Assembly (NCBI GenBank): GCA_030141605.1
Contig: JAQGDQ010000025.1
Coordinates: 478,907 to 542,906 of the forward strand
Direction: 5' to 3'
Source of the DNA: Tubiluchus corallicola
Taxonomy: Eukaryota; Priapulida; Priapulimorpha; Priapulimorphida; Tubiluchidae
Length of the DNA: 64,000 nt
In this document: one piece after another, positions 37,043 through 48,800 of the stretch
How positions within the stretch are numbered: the first letter of the stretch is position 1
How the letters are laid out: each line of letters begins with the position of its first letter
Notes under the pieces: generated by a model
Told to the model about the DNA's origin: nothing
The model's input: the letters and a program-made list of their open reading frames with translations, nothing else
Database searches by the model: none
Translations under genes and position numbers: made by a program

Positions 37043-38687
37043 ATGCAGATTTGGACAATTCTGACATTCATCATTTTCCTTGGATGTGGTTATTACATTG
37101 GTGTCAATTTACGTCGTAACGTATCCTGCCCAAAGAATAATGTACTGCCCAGTGTCAAGCCTGCACCTACGTATGAGAACCTGCCAAGTGAAAAAAGGTT
37201 ACTGTTTGTTGGTGTCATGACAGCAGCCAAATTTCTAGACACTAGGGCAGCAACAGTATATAAAACATGGGGACAGACAATTCCTGGAAAAGTGGCTTTT
37301 TTCTCGAGTGAAACATCTGTGACCTCATTCGACATTCCCGTGGTGGCACTGAAGGGCGTCACCGACACGTACCCTCCCCAGAAGAAGTCGTTTATGATGC
37401 TTAAGTTCATGTATGACAATTATATAGACAAGTTTGAATGGTTTATGCGTGCAGATGACGATGTATACATTCGCGGTGACAAAATGGAGACTTTTCTGCG
37501 GTCCATAAATAGTAGCAAGCCATTGTTCATGGGCCAGTCGGGTCTTGGCAAGAAGGAGGAACTTGGAAAGTTAGGTATGAACATTGCCTCAGATGCCTAA
37601 CATTATCAGTGGGGCCTTTTGACAATTTGTTTTGAAAATTAATAAGAGTAATAGTGATAACATACAATGGCACATTCATTTTAGATTGCACAACTACAGT
37701 TGATACAACTAAATTTGTGCTTGTGATATGTTTATTCATTTGTCATTTATGAAATTCGTAATTAAAAATGGTGATTGTAAACTAGCATTTGCATTCTAAA
37801 GGTGATTAATCTACAATTTGCAACAGCACTAGCAGTGAAGCTGTTTTAACTGAAGACTAACTGGTAGTCAAGAGGAACTAACATATCAAAGCATTTAATA
37901 ACAATTACAGTACCACTTCTTAAAATGAGCTAAAATTATATTTATACAGACATACCTCGTTACCTCGTTATAACCCCCCCCCCCCATTTATAATGCAACC
38001 TTGCTTCATGCCCAAATTTTTATCAGTGTCTCTATTTGCACAGACATGACATGTATTTATTAATGCACCTTGCTATAATGGCAAATTTGCTTAACACCAA
38101 CTTTTTTGCAGTCCCAAAGTAGGCGGTATAAAGAGGTTTGACTGTAGTTAGAATTTGTTGATTTTGTTATTAACATAATTATGGCTGTGTTTTTGGTATT
38201 ACGACTAAGGTTTGGCAGCTGATGAAAATTTCTGCATGGGAGGCCCAGGAATGATATTCAGTAGGGAAACACTAAGACGAATGGCTCCTCACATTCAACA
38301 CTGCCTTACTCATCTTTATTCTTTTCACGAGGATGTGGAAATTGGACGTTGCGTGCGACAGTTTGCCAATGTGTCATGTACTTGGACGTATGAGGTGTGC
38401 ATACATAGTTATCTCTTAGAACATTCTGTTAAAACTAGAATTTGAAACTTGATTCAGGGGTGGGATTCTAATATCTGTATAACTTTGATTAGCTAGTCTA
38501 AATGCAATGGTAAAAGTTCATCTTGTACTCAAAAAAGCTTTCGTCTCTTTTCTGGGTCATATTTGAGTCATGCAGGTTTGACTCTTCATCTAGATGTAAG
38601 GGTTTATTGATTTATGTTTGCTCAGTGATACAAGCTTCAAAGTTTTTCTTTTTTGATCTCAAAGCAAACTTTAAATAATGACTTTTA

Positions 38688-38764
<77 letters not shown>

Positions 38765-41328
38765 CACTCTTGTACATTGTATTTTTACATGCTTGTGCCG
38801 TTTAGCGACTACACTGTGCAAATAAATCTGCTGTAAATTGCACAAATACTGTATAGCTGATAAGAATGATTACTTTGTCGTAAAGTGAAATGTGATGCAT
38901 TTGTACTTGAATTTAGCTAAAATAACTGCCATGTTTGCAAAAAAGATTGACAGCTTTTAATTCTGATGAAGCCTGAGGCATTTATAGTGATCTTATATTG
39001 ATTTTCTAGCTCATTCAAATGGCTAGCCATATAATAAAATTCAAGGATTCATTTGTAGGCATTAACATAACTGTGCAAAAACAGAAATAATTACCTGTTT
39101 TATTTGTGCTGTTTTTTTATGTAGATGCTGAATATTTTACACCACAACACAAGCGACAAGGCACATGAGAAAGAATCGTACATTGGAAATTTGTACCTGC
39201 CCGATGTAGTGCAAGCTACGACATTGCATCCATTTAAGGTTATTCTTGCATGTTTTTTACAGTGTTATTATTAGTGTAATAGTGTTCAACATTTTTTCTT
39301 GAATGTTTTACAGTGCTTCTACTACCATTTCGTGTTGAAAGTAACACTAATTGTTTAACTGCCGGAAGAACAACCATGTCAGACAAATCTTATTGTGGAC
39401 AGTCTTGGCAAGACCAGCACATTCATCAAAGCTAATCTTGTCGGACTAGACATGAGACACTGGATTGGCAGAGGTGTCTTTGCCACATTTTGGATGTGAA
39501 TGTATCCTCCCTCTACCAGGTAAATCCCCATAATCAGTATGGCAGATGAAATCATCCAGACCAAATATGGAACTGACCCTGGCAGTCATTAATCCATTCA
39601 CTGATCAGCTTTGGTGCTTAAGTTTGGTTGCTAAGCACATACTGTGACCACTGTTCTAATTATTCTAACAAAAAATTAGTTTATTCAGGATTATAGCAAC
39701 TGCAACTTAATATTTGTTTTAGGTGTTTGCATTGTTTTATTTGCTATTAACTTTACCATTGTGTAACGAAATGCCAAAAATATATTCCTAGGCTGAGTTC
39801 ATATAAACCATTGTTTGTTGATCTGTAGGTTACGCCGCACATGTTCCGAGCACACGCTTTTTTCTATGCATTACAAACTCGTGAATTACGTTTCAAAACA
39901 CTTCAACTAATGCGTGAGGTTAGAGATATGAACATGTTGCTTAAAGAGAATGACAGAAGCGTCAGTCATGCAATGGGCTTGCGACCAGAATTGAACAAAT
40001 CGCCAACAGACCATGTCAAAGATTTGATTTCATGGGATTTCATCAGCCGTAGCATATTCAGTGAAAAAGACCCCAATCCAAAACGTGGTTTAGAGGTACA
40101 ACTTAAACTTGTATTAGAGGACATTATAATGCAGTTTATGTTCGGTATTAATAAGGTATCTCGTGAACGCGGTCGTGTAATAGATTTCAAGGAAATATTG
40201 TATGGGTATCATCGGCACAATCCACTGCACGGTTCGGATTGGATTCTTGATATACTAATGACCTATAAGAAATACCAAGGTCGAAAAATGACTGTGCCAG
40301 TGAGAAAACATGCTTATTTGCAGCAGACTTTCACTAAAATAGAGTTCATGGAAGAAACGGGTAGTGATGAGAAAGCAGGCAAAATGAAAAGTTCCACTCC
40401 AAAATCGAAAGTCTTGCAGCTTTTAGAAGATAATATAGGCTGGAACAATGTGGATAGTGAAAGCTCTGTATCGTTTGTGTCCCACTCTTATGGGAATAAA
40501 GTTGCTAGTAAAATTGTGCATTTCATTCTCCCACTGGCCGGGCGGTTTAAGGTCTTCCAACGCTTCATGCAAAATTTTGAGAAAGTGTGTCTGAAAACAG
40601 ATGATCCTGTGAAACTTGTCGTGATTCTTTTCTTTCACAGCACTGATGATAAAACAGATGAAACGATAAAATTAGTGAAAAATTTGGGTGCTAAATATTC
40701 AAATCACGATCTCAAAGTGGTTCAAGCAAAGGGTCCATTTTCGCGAGCTTTAGCACTAGAAATAGGTGCTAGGTATTATCCAAACAATGCTCTACTGTTC
40801 TTTGTAGACGTTGACATGTATTTCACTCAGGCATTCGTCCAAAGAGTACGACTTAACACTATTCAGCATCGTCAAGTTTATTATCCCATTGTGTTCTCCC
40901 AGTTTGATCCAGTGACTGTTTACGGTAATGCCGAATTGAGTGTGCCATCCAACTATCTCGACGTCACTCGTGACAGTGGCTATTGGCGTCAGTTTGGTTA
41001 CGGTATAGCCAGCCTTTACAACAGCGATTTGAGATTAGTCGGCGGGATGGACACGGGTATCATTGGCTGGGGTAAAGAGGATGTAGACTTATTTAACAAA
41101 TTTGTGAATAGCAATATAACGATATTCCGCGCGCCTGATCCAGGTATAGTTCATGTCTTTCATACTATCGATTGTGATCCTGCCTTAGAGCAAGCTCAAC
41201 TTGAAATGTGTCGCGGTACAAGAGCTTCCACATACGGTTCCACTTGGGTGGTAGCCGAGCAGCTTTATGCAAACTCCAAACTGCTGAACTCTGAACTTAG
41301 TGCAAAAACAGAGCCACCGGAAAGGTGA
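37043..41328 (+). CDS. CHSY1: Chondroitin sulfate synthase (CHSY1/CHSY3 family)
   Basis: Four coding exons: 37043-37574, 38210-38394, 39125-39238, 39829-41328, giving 2331 nt and 776 aa (human CHSY1 has 802). The chosen ATG gives MQIWTILTFIIFLGCGYYIG, a type II Golgi signal anchor, followed by a lumenal stem. The enzyme alternately adds GlcA and GalNAc to polymerise chondroitin. The N-terminal beta1,3-glucuronyltransferase-like domain has the metal-binding D138-D139-D140 in MRADDDVYIRGD, then ENFCMGGPGMIFSRETLRRM and HEDVEIGRCVR. The C-terminal beta1,4-GalNAc-transferase domain has D604-V-D606 in FFVDVDMYFTQAF and G690-W-G-K-E-D-V-D-L, then RASTYGST as in vertebrate CHSYs. Both catalytic motifs are intact, so an active bifunctional polymerase is expected. 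An earlier in-frame ATG exists at 36929 but would bury the anchor behind an extra hydrophobic leader. A Tigger-like MITE ends 65 bp before exon 2. The symbol marks the family; CHSY1 versus CHSY3 cannot be told apart in an invertebrate. Confidence 0.95.
37947..38144 (+). mobile_element. Tigger/pogo-like MITE, copy 3
   Basis: This 198-bp element begins CAGACATACCTCGTTA and ends GAGGTTTGACTG, with TA on both sides (37945-37946, 38145-38146). It has a poly-C run at about 37974-37985. It lies in CHSY intron 1, ending 65 bp upstream of the exon 2 acceptor. The left terminus is diverged from the other copies and resembles the Tigger terminus. Confidence 0.85.
38691..38761. repeat. (TA)35 microsatellite
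   Basis: A pure TA run of 71 bases in CHSY intron 2. Confidence 0.95.
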
Positions 41329-43520
41329 TGATCATAGTGGAGTAGTCAAATAGACCTAGAAATTTGTAAACAACGAGATTTGTATCTAGTAAGTCCAAAT
41401 TCCAAAGACATTTCTGAGGCAGGTCTGGAGCTTGTCCTTCATTTCAAATCAGTATTTTCTTCCAAATGTTAAATCCCTTGGATCAACTTTAACATCTGTT
41501 TAAGATGTTACATACGCTAGGAAGAATTCAAGAAATGGCAGCAGCGATTGTTGCTCCATTGAGATTTCTGTTGTGACATCTTGTATCTGCTCACATGTCT
41601 GACTGTTGCCATCTTTACCAACCTAAATTTCCCTCTGGATGAGACAAGTAAAGCAAAGTATGTGCCTACAAGCAATGTGCCTCATTACTATTATTATGAC
41701 TAGCCATAAAATCATTAACTGCTTATCAGTTGTGTACAGTGGTGTTTGTCTGTGTTAGCATAGACTAAACATGCCTGCAGCCAAAACAAATAGCTTTGGA
41801 AATGCTTCCAGACATCAGTTTAAATGCACAAACAGTTCTCCCTTGAATTCTCCACAGAGCCTTATGCTAATATTCAATTATGTTATGAAGGTTGTGGTTT
41901 TTGTGTAATTCCTACTTAGATAGAAATAATGTGCTTTGACACTTCTTTAAAATTATTTATTTAATACTTATTAATATGCCAATACACAGGAAAAATAAGA
42001 GCTTTTCCCATTATGAAAATTGCTAAAATTTTACGTTGGCTTGTGTCTGTCTGTTTTTGGGTCTTCGTGCATTTACCACACAAACATTTCTGGGAAGCTG
42101 GTCTCGTGAATGAATACTCTTCTATATTAATGTACATTGTGTACTAGGGTGTAAAGGGATATAGTTGTATATTTTACTGCACAAACAGGATCCTGTTAGA
42201 ATTGTTTATTGGTTTCCTAATCTCTCTATTTATAGACAAAACAAGGATATTACTAGTTTTCATGGTTGTGTTGTTATTGCAGTACCTGTCATCAATGTTG
42301 TATGTTTCTCTGAGTAATAGAATTGTAAATTATCAATTGTGCACAAGAGCCATTGTACAAATATGTTTATGTTTGGAATTTGTTAGGGAAGGACAAATCA
42401 GTGCTCTAAGAAATGTGTAAACAGATTATGCACACGAGTGTTTTTTGTTGTTTGGTGAAAGAATTGCCACTCCATCGTTTACATTTAGGCGTAGACATTT
42501 TAGTCTTACGTATGTAAAGTGACAGTTATTTATTAAATTGCTTTTATCCAGATAGTGAATTCACACAGCTGCCAAATTATCGACTGTCGTTGTATTGACA
42601 CTGTTGTCACAGTTTTAGTGTTTGATACAGAAGCTCAGTCCATTTAATGTAAGTTATCATGTTGAAATATTGACGCTAGAATTTGTACTGATATACAAGT
42701 GGTAGCATTACCGATTAATGTGTCTTGATTGCCAAAGATTTATTGATTTTATACACCAAAGCTTAATATGTATTATCTCCAGCCAGGTTTACAATTTTCA
42801 CTGAATCATTTTCTGCAAGCCAACCTGTGATACAACGTGCCAAATATTACAAGTGCATTAATGCAGAATAATTTTATAGATTTTTCTATCACCGTTTAAG
42901 TTGTCATTTGTTAAGGGACAGTTACAGCAGGAATTAACACGTGTTTTCAAGCAGTTGTGTGCTGTTGAGATGATTCCGTACCCTCAAAAATCAAACTCAC
43001 TTTAAGGTCTGGTATTCCTGATGTTTTTTGTGATTTTTTTAATCAACTTTACAAACCTCCCCTGTAATTTCAAGAAGCCAAATGCTGTTAGTTGACATGT
43101 TGTTACAAAATTTCAAAATTAGAGCGAAAAGTGATGTACTTGTCCTTTAACTGTTTCTGGTGCTAAAGTATATGCCTACATACAGTTCATATCATGTTTT
43201 ATATGTATAACAAAATTTTGTAATGATACGTAATTAGTAGAATAGTTACTGCTTTTATAATTTTATTAAATCAATTTGTAGCCTTTACATAGCAGTCACT
43301 ATTTATAAAATTGTATTAGTAATTATTGGCAAAATTACCATGTGTAAAAGAAAATATTTTGTTATCTGCATAATCAAAAGTTACAGGGTTTTTACAATTG
43401 AACAAGTGTAAAAACGTGTGCAGTTTTATTTATTGTATTTTATTGTTACAATCGTGCCAAATGTTCCATTTCTGTGTACAGAATGTGTACTTTAAAATAA
43501 ATGTTATTGTAATTTTCTGT
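41329..43520 (+). other. Probable CHSY 3' UTR
   Basis: About 2.2 kb of non-coding sequence runs from the stop codon to a canonical AATAAA at 43496-43501. Long 3' UTRs are common in this gene family. The small frame at 42202-42420 has no recognisable features and I do not call it a gene. Confidence 0.5.
43496..43501 (+). promoter_or_regulatory. Polyadenylation signal AATAAA (CHSY)
   Basis: Canonical hexamer followed by a T/G-rich stretch (TGTTATTGTAATTTTCTGT), as expected for cleavage-factor binding. No comparably good signal with such a downstream element was noted closer to the stop codon. Confidence 0.5.
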
Positions 43521-45885
43521 ACTTTAAATCACTATTTAGACGTTAGCATACTAATTATATGACATGATCAACAATTAAGAAGACAAGTTCATTTTACCAT
43601 TTAATCACTGCATGTCATACATGACAATTATAAGATACCTGCTTCACTAATCTAATTGGTATATTGCATTAACATTACTATTATTCATTTCTCGAAACTG
43701 CATTACATTCGGAAAGCTAGTCAACCATCAGCAAGTTGCTATGTTTACATATTGATTGATCATTTAATGACAGCTACCATTCAGCACAATTTGGCACACA
43801 CTACGATTTCTTGTGATAATACTGATAGTTTAAAGTTAGGTCTACTCTGACCCACCTAGCTAAGTAAATAAAACAAGCCTTGGAATAACACACAATCCTT
43901 TGACGTTACGAGTACGACAATCACGTAAATTATTTGCGAACACCAAAAATGTCATACTTATCATTATTATATATGCTAATTATCACAGAAAGCCCGAGGA
44001 AATAATGTATTATTGAGATATTTTTATTACATGAGTATAATTAAATACTCCTTATTGTACCTTACTCTATTGTACAAATGTACATATTCAAAAACATTTA
44101 AAATTTCACTTTTGCAACTGAACAGATAGCTATACGGGGTAGATAATTTTGTATTTACAAGATGATTTAGATCTTGTAATGTTTTACATAATGATTACAC
44201 ATTGGAGTTCAGATATAGAACCAGGCAAGTAAGATACATAAAGCTACAGTTTATTTTGACTAGATATGATGAATTTGTATGCTCCAGGGAGTACATAGCA
44301 AACTTAACTAAGTGGCAATTACAATATTTGCAATGAATTTTCAAAGGCAATGATTTGAAGACAATTTCAAATTTATAACACACATGACATAAAAAAAAGA
44401 CAGCAAAAGTCAACCCCAAGTTTGAAGTTAAAATCATTTAACAGAAAAGCACACAACAAAGACGTAATTTTTTAAGTGCAGAAATGAGATAGATGAACGC
44501 CAATGCAATTGCGTTGTACAATATGCAAGTACATATTTATCATCAATTGAACAATTTCTAAGTTACAAACTCCAATGTGAGTCATGTTTAAATTTTAAAT
44601 ATATTGAAAAATAGTTCAAAAGCCTCTACCTAAAGTGAAGAAAATGTACAATAAGAAGACTGGAGGATTATCTTATAGTTAAAAGGTATGCAGGCACATC
44701 TTGTTATTTTTTCAATTTGAACTACTATTCGATGCAGCATGATTTGTAGTGATAGTCATGTTTGTCAAAGCAGAAATGATTGTTGTTGAGTTAAAATCAT
44801 TTTACTTTTCATTACAAATATTAAGTAAGATTATAACGTGGCTGTATTAACAAAGATGAAATTACAATATTTTTAAATAAAAGGAATTTAATTATAAAAG
44901 CCACATAGACACACAGTTACAAATTATTTATTTTTACGTAACCCCTTTGTTACATACGAGACTTTTCGCGATAATATGACCTCTGCACCAACCATTCATA
45001 AAACTTCCATCTGTCTGTCTCTTCTCTAAAAACAGAGTTATTGAAAAAAATCAATCGTGTTTTTTAAACAGTTTGTTGCATTTGTTACACTATTCTAAGT
45101 AACTTAACTATATGTATGTATGTGTTTAATACACGATCTTGAAATTCTGGCGATTTCCATTTGTCTGAGAGTAACACTGGAAAATAGAATTCTTGTACAA
45201 ACATAGTCGCAAAATACTTATGAATACTTGGGCACTTACATCTTTTAGGCTCTAAGCTACTAGGCTACAAATATTTATATCTTTTCCTGTTAAGGTCAGA
45301 TATCTTCACTGGATATCTAATTCCACAGAGTCAGTGGTTACAATCAGTATTTTGCACCATAAAACAGAACCGAATTTACCAGGAGCCAAAATGCGGTGTG
45401 CCATAATTCAGGAAAGGTGTGTGTAAAAACAAGCAGAACATTGATTGCATGAACAGATATGCACATGTTGCAAAGTTTTAAAGCAAGTAGGCAATAACAC
45501 AGCACACACACTATGCAAAATAATCTGTCTGCAACAGCTTGTCCAAAATAGATTTTTGCTCATCTACCAGCTCGATAAATGCTATGTTACCAACACTGTT
45601 GTACAACATATTTAATTTGCTGTCTCAGACAAACTGATCCTGCTCTCGTGTGCCAGCTAGAAACAAACATTTATATTAGACCGATCATGCATTGATTTCA
45701 GTCATGAGGTTTTTCATCGTGTCCGACTAGTATAAAAAATGAGGATAAATGCAATGTCTCATGTACGAATACGCAAATCTGTCAAATGAAAAATCTGTGA
45801 TTAATTGGGAGGTGCTCCATATTTTTCTGATACCATAAATGAAGGCTAGGAATAGCAAGAAACACTTTGCAAATGCAGGGAATCC
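43521..45885. other. Spacer and probable 3' UTR of the CCPG1-like gene
   Basis: AT-rich sequence between two convergent genes. TTTATT words (AATAAA on the minus strand) occur at about 44024 and 44930 and could end the minus-strand transcript. No coding exon is supported. Confidence 0.5.
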
Positions 45886-48800
45886 CTACCTGAGTTTTTT
45901 CCGTTCTTCTGCTCTAGCAAACAGCCAATTATCACCTTTGTGCCGTTGCGCTACTCTGTCCTGTGCTCGTTCAAACACCCATTCACCGCCATGATGGAAA
46001 TCACCAGAATCTCTCTACATCAATAAAAACGGTTGGTTTTGTACAACTGATTGAGAAGAAAATGAAGAAAAATCTATCAGTAAGGTCACATAGCATTATC
46101 ACTTAGTGAGGCATAGCAGACTATGCAGCGAAATTTAACACGTTACCATTCATCGCTAACCTTTTCAGTAGCTTTAGTAAAGGTTTGCCTTCGTTTTTCA
46201 GGTGTAGCAACAAAAAAAAATTAAAACTAACATTGTTTTATACTGACAACTTATTAATACATGTAGTTTCTCATTATAATTTACATACAGTGACACGAGA
46301 AATACTGTACCTCTTGTGCATAAAACTTTAATTACTGTTATCTTTTATTCATCAGAGTGTCACCTATGATCTTGCTGATCTCGTGTAAGCTAGTAGTGTT
46401 TAAAACACAGTTGTAAAAAGTCTTAGCTAACAAACATATCAGCATAGGTATTCTGATTCTCACAAAACTATTTATATTTATATTTCTGATGTGTAAAGTG
46501 ATGAAAAAATTCCATAAAGAGAACCAGTTTTAAACTCGAGGCAGCTTGTTTCAAAAAATGAAGCGTTTGGTTTTTCCCTGTATTAGCTAGAAACTGCTTC
46601 TGAGTGGTTTTATTTACATATTTACCTCAGGATGTTTACCATATTCAGAAAGGATGTATAAATAACATGTGTGTCCAAACACGACTATGACATCTCTACT
46701 GGTTCAACGCCTTAAAGAATTTTCCTAAGTTCCAGTCCCGCCATAAGCACCTACATTGAGTAGGTACTACCAATGAATGTTGGATCCTGAGTAGCAGACT
46801 ACTAAATCATATAAAAGTAAATTGGGCTATACTGACTAAAATAACTTACCTTGTACAGGTAAGATACCTTTAGAGATAAGACACCTGTCAAGTAACTATT
46901 AAGATGTAGAGTAACATATGTATGAACTTACATATAATTGCTGCCAATCTAGAAAACCACCTTTCAGCTGCTTTAGCTGCCATTTGTAGAGATAGTGTTT
47001 GCATCCACATAGTGGCAATGGTACAGTATCAGGGCAATTCCACCACCTTTTCTGGCAGGCCACCCAAGCGTAATCCTGTGGATAACTTGGAAGTCTACCA
47101 TCATTCGCAAACTTTCGTAAAGAGGTCAGATGACTATTGAAATGCTTTCTGGCACTCTTTCTGTGTGACGTGCTCCACTCCAACGAAGCAATCCGGTCGG
47201 TTAAAATACGAATGTGTTTCTTTGCATCAAGCTCAATCTCAGTGGTATTAATGTAGATTGCTTGCTGGTTTTTCCTGCATCTAAAAAATAATGGGGCAGG
47301 AGAAGGTCCTACAAATTCCGTTTTCAGCCTCTGTTCTTGTTTACGCTTTCTGGGATGAAGATGCTCTCTTCTTGAGGTTCTAGCAGTGGCAGCGCCATTT
47401 TGCGGGTGAGCATTTTCACGTTCATTTTTCGCACTTTGTGAGTTACTAAAACTATCCCAGGTAAAGTCAAATTCATCAAAGTCCCATTGCTTAATGTTTT
47501 CCCAACTGGTTTCTAAATCAGCAGAAACCTGAAATTAAAATTACAGTGAATTCAATACAAAAAGCAAAAGCACAAAACACCCGCAAAAACATTTAAAAAT
47601 AGTTATATAAAGATATCCTATTTCTAGATGTCCTATAACAATTGATACAGAATTTGTATACGAACAGTAACGTTAAACCAAATAATTATTTATAGCCTTA
47701 ATTTCAAAACTGTTGGTCTATGGTTATGACATTGGAACTTCAAACATGTGACATATGAAATTCAAACATTCCCAGTTCAAATTTAGTCTCAGTTTTTCAT
47801 ATATCCTTTTTTTTGATTAAGTTTAAATAAAAAAAATGCAAAATTTAAAGTTCAATCCAATGTAAGCTTATGTCTAGTACTACAAAAGCTTTTCAAAGCT
47901 ATTAAATTAAGCTATCAAACATGCTGCACTAAATTTTAAATTAGGCATCTCACAAAAATTTAACATCAAATCTCTGGCAATTTTCTACTTTAATCAACAG
48001 CTGCTTATTCATTGATCATTTAAAAACAAAGTTTGCTGATTAATTATTTAAAAACAAAAAAGAACAGTGAACTACAACCATTCGAACATATCCAAAAAGC
48101 TACCAAAACTTCCTGATTACTCTAAATTGAGGTAATAAATATTAAAATGAGGGATTATGCTAAAAAAATACCTTTTTTAGTTTTTCTTTCATCTTGTCAA
48201 TGTAATGCTGATGATTGTCCTTGAGATTTTGTCCTACTGCAGAAACCTGCGACCAGGCTGAACGTAGATGACCCATGACACTTTCAGCAAACCCCTGGCC
48301 AGCTAAAACAGTAAAATGTACAATGATTAGCCAAGACATGGCAACTTTTTAGACATTCTAGCATTACTTGGTTCAACCTTAGCACACAAAACAGTTCAAT
48401 ATTATGGTATAGCATGTAGAAGATGTGCCATTAAAAGCAATTACTTTTAAAAACCATTAAAAGGAACAAAATAACTAAAATACACACAAAACCAAACTTC
48501 CGGAAAGTAGCAAAATTTTTAGTAACATGAAAAAATAAAGGAATTTAAACAAACACAGAAACCCTCTCTACTAAAGCAGAAACAATAGCACAAAGCAAAA
48601 TTTATGCTGACTTAACAAGCATCCTATAGAGTCAATGCCTTAGACCAGTACAAATATCACCTTTTACGATACTAAAACCTTTTATTCATAATTAAACACT
48701 TACAAAACTCTAAGTCATCTAAATTTTCGAGTTGATCTTTCAGAAGTTGCTGGACGCTACGAAGCATGCTTGTAAAGTGAGCAACATTTTCTAAGATGTT

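Noticed and set aside
42202-42420. 72-residue hydrophobic frame in the CHSY 3' UTR
   Set aside because: Lies within a probable 3' UTR, with no supporting exon or recognised motif; hydrophobic frames arise easily in T-rich DNA.
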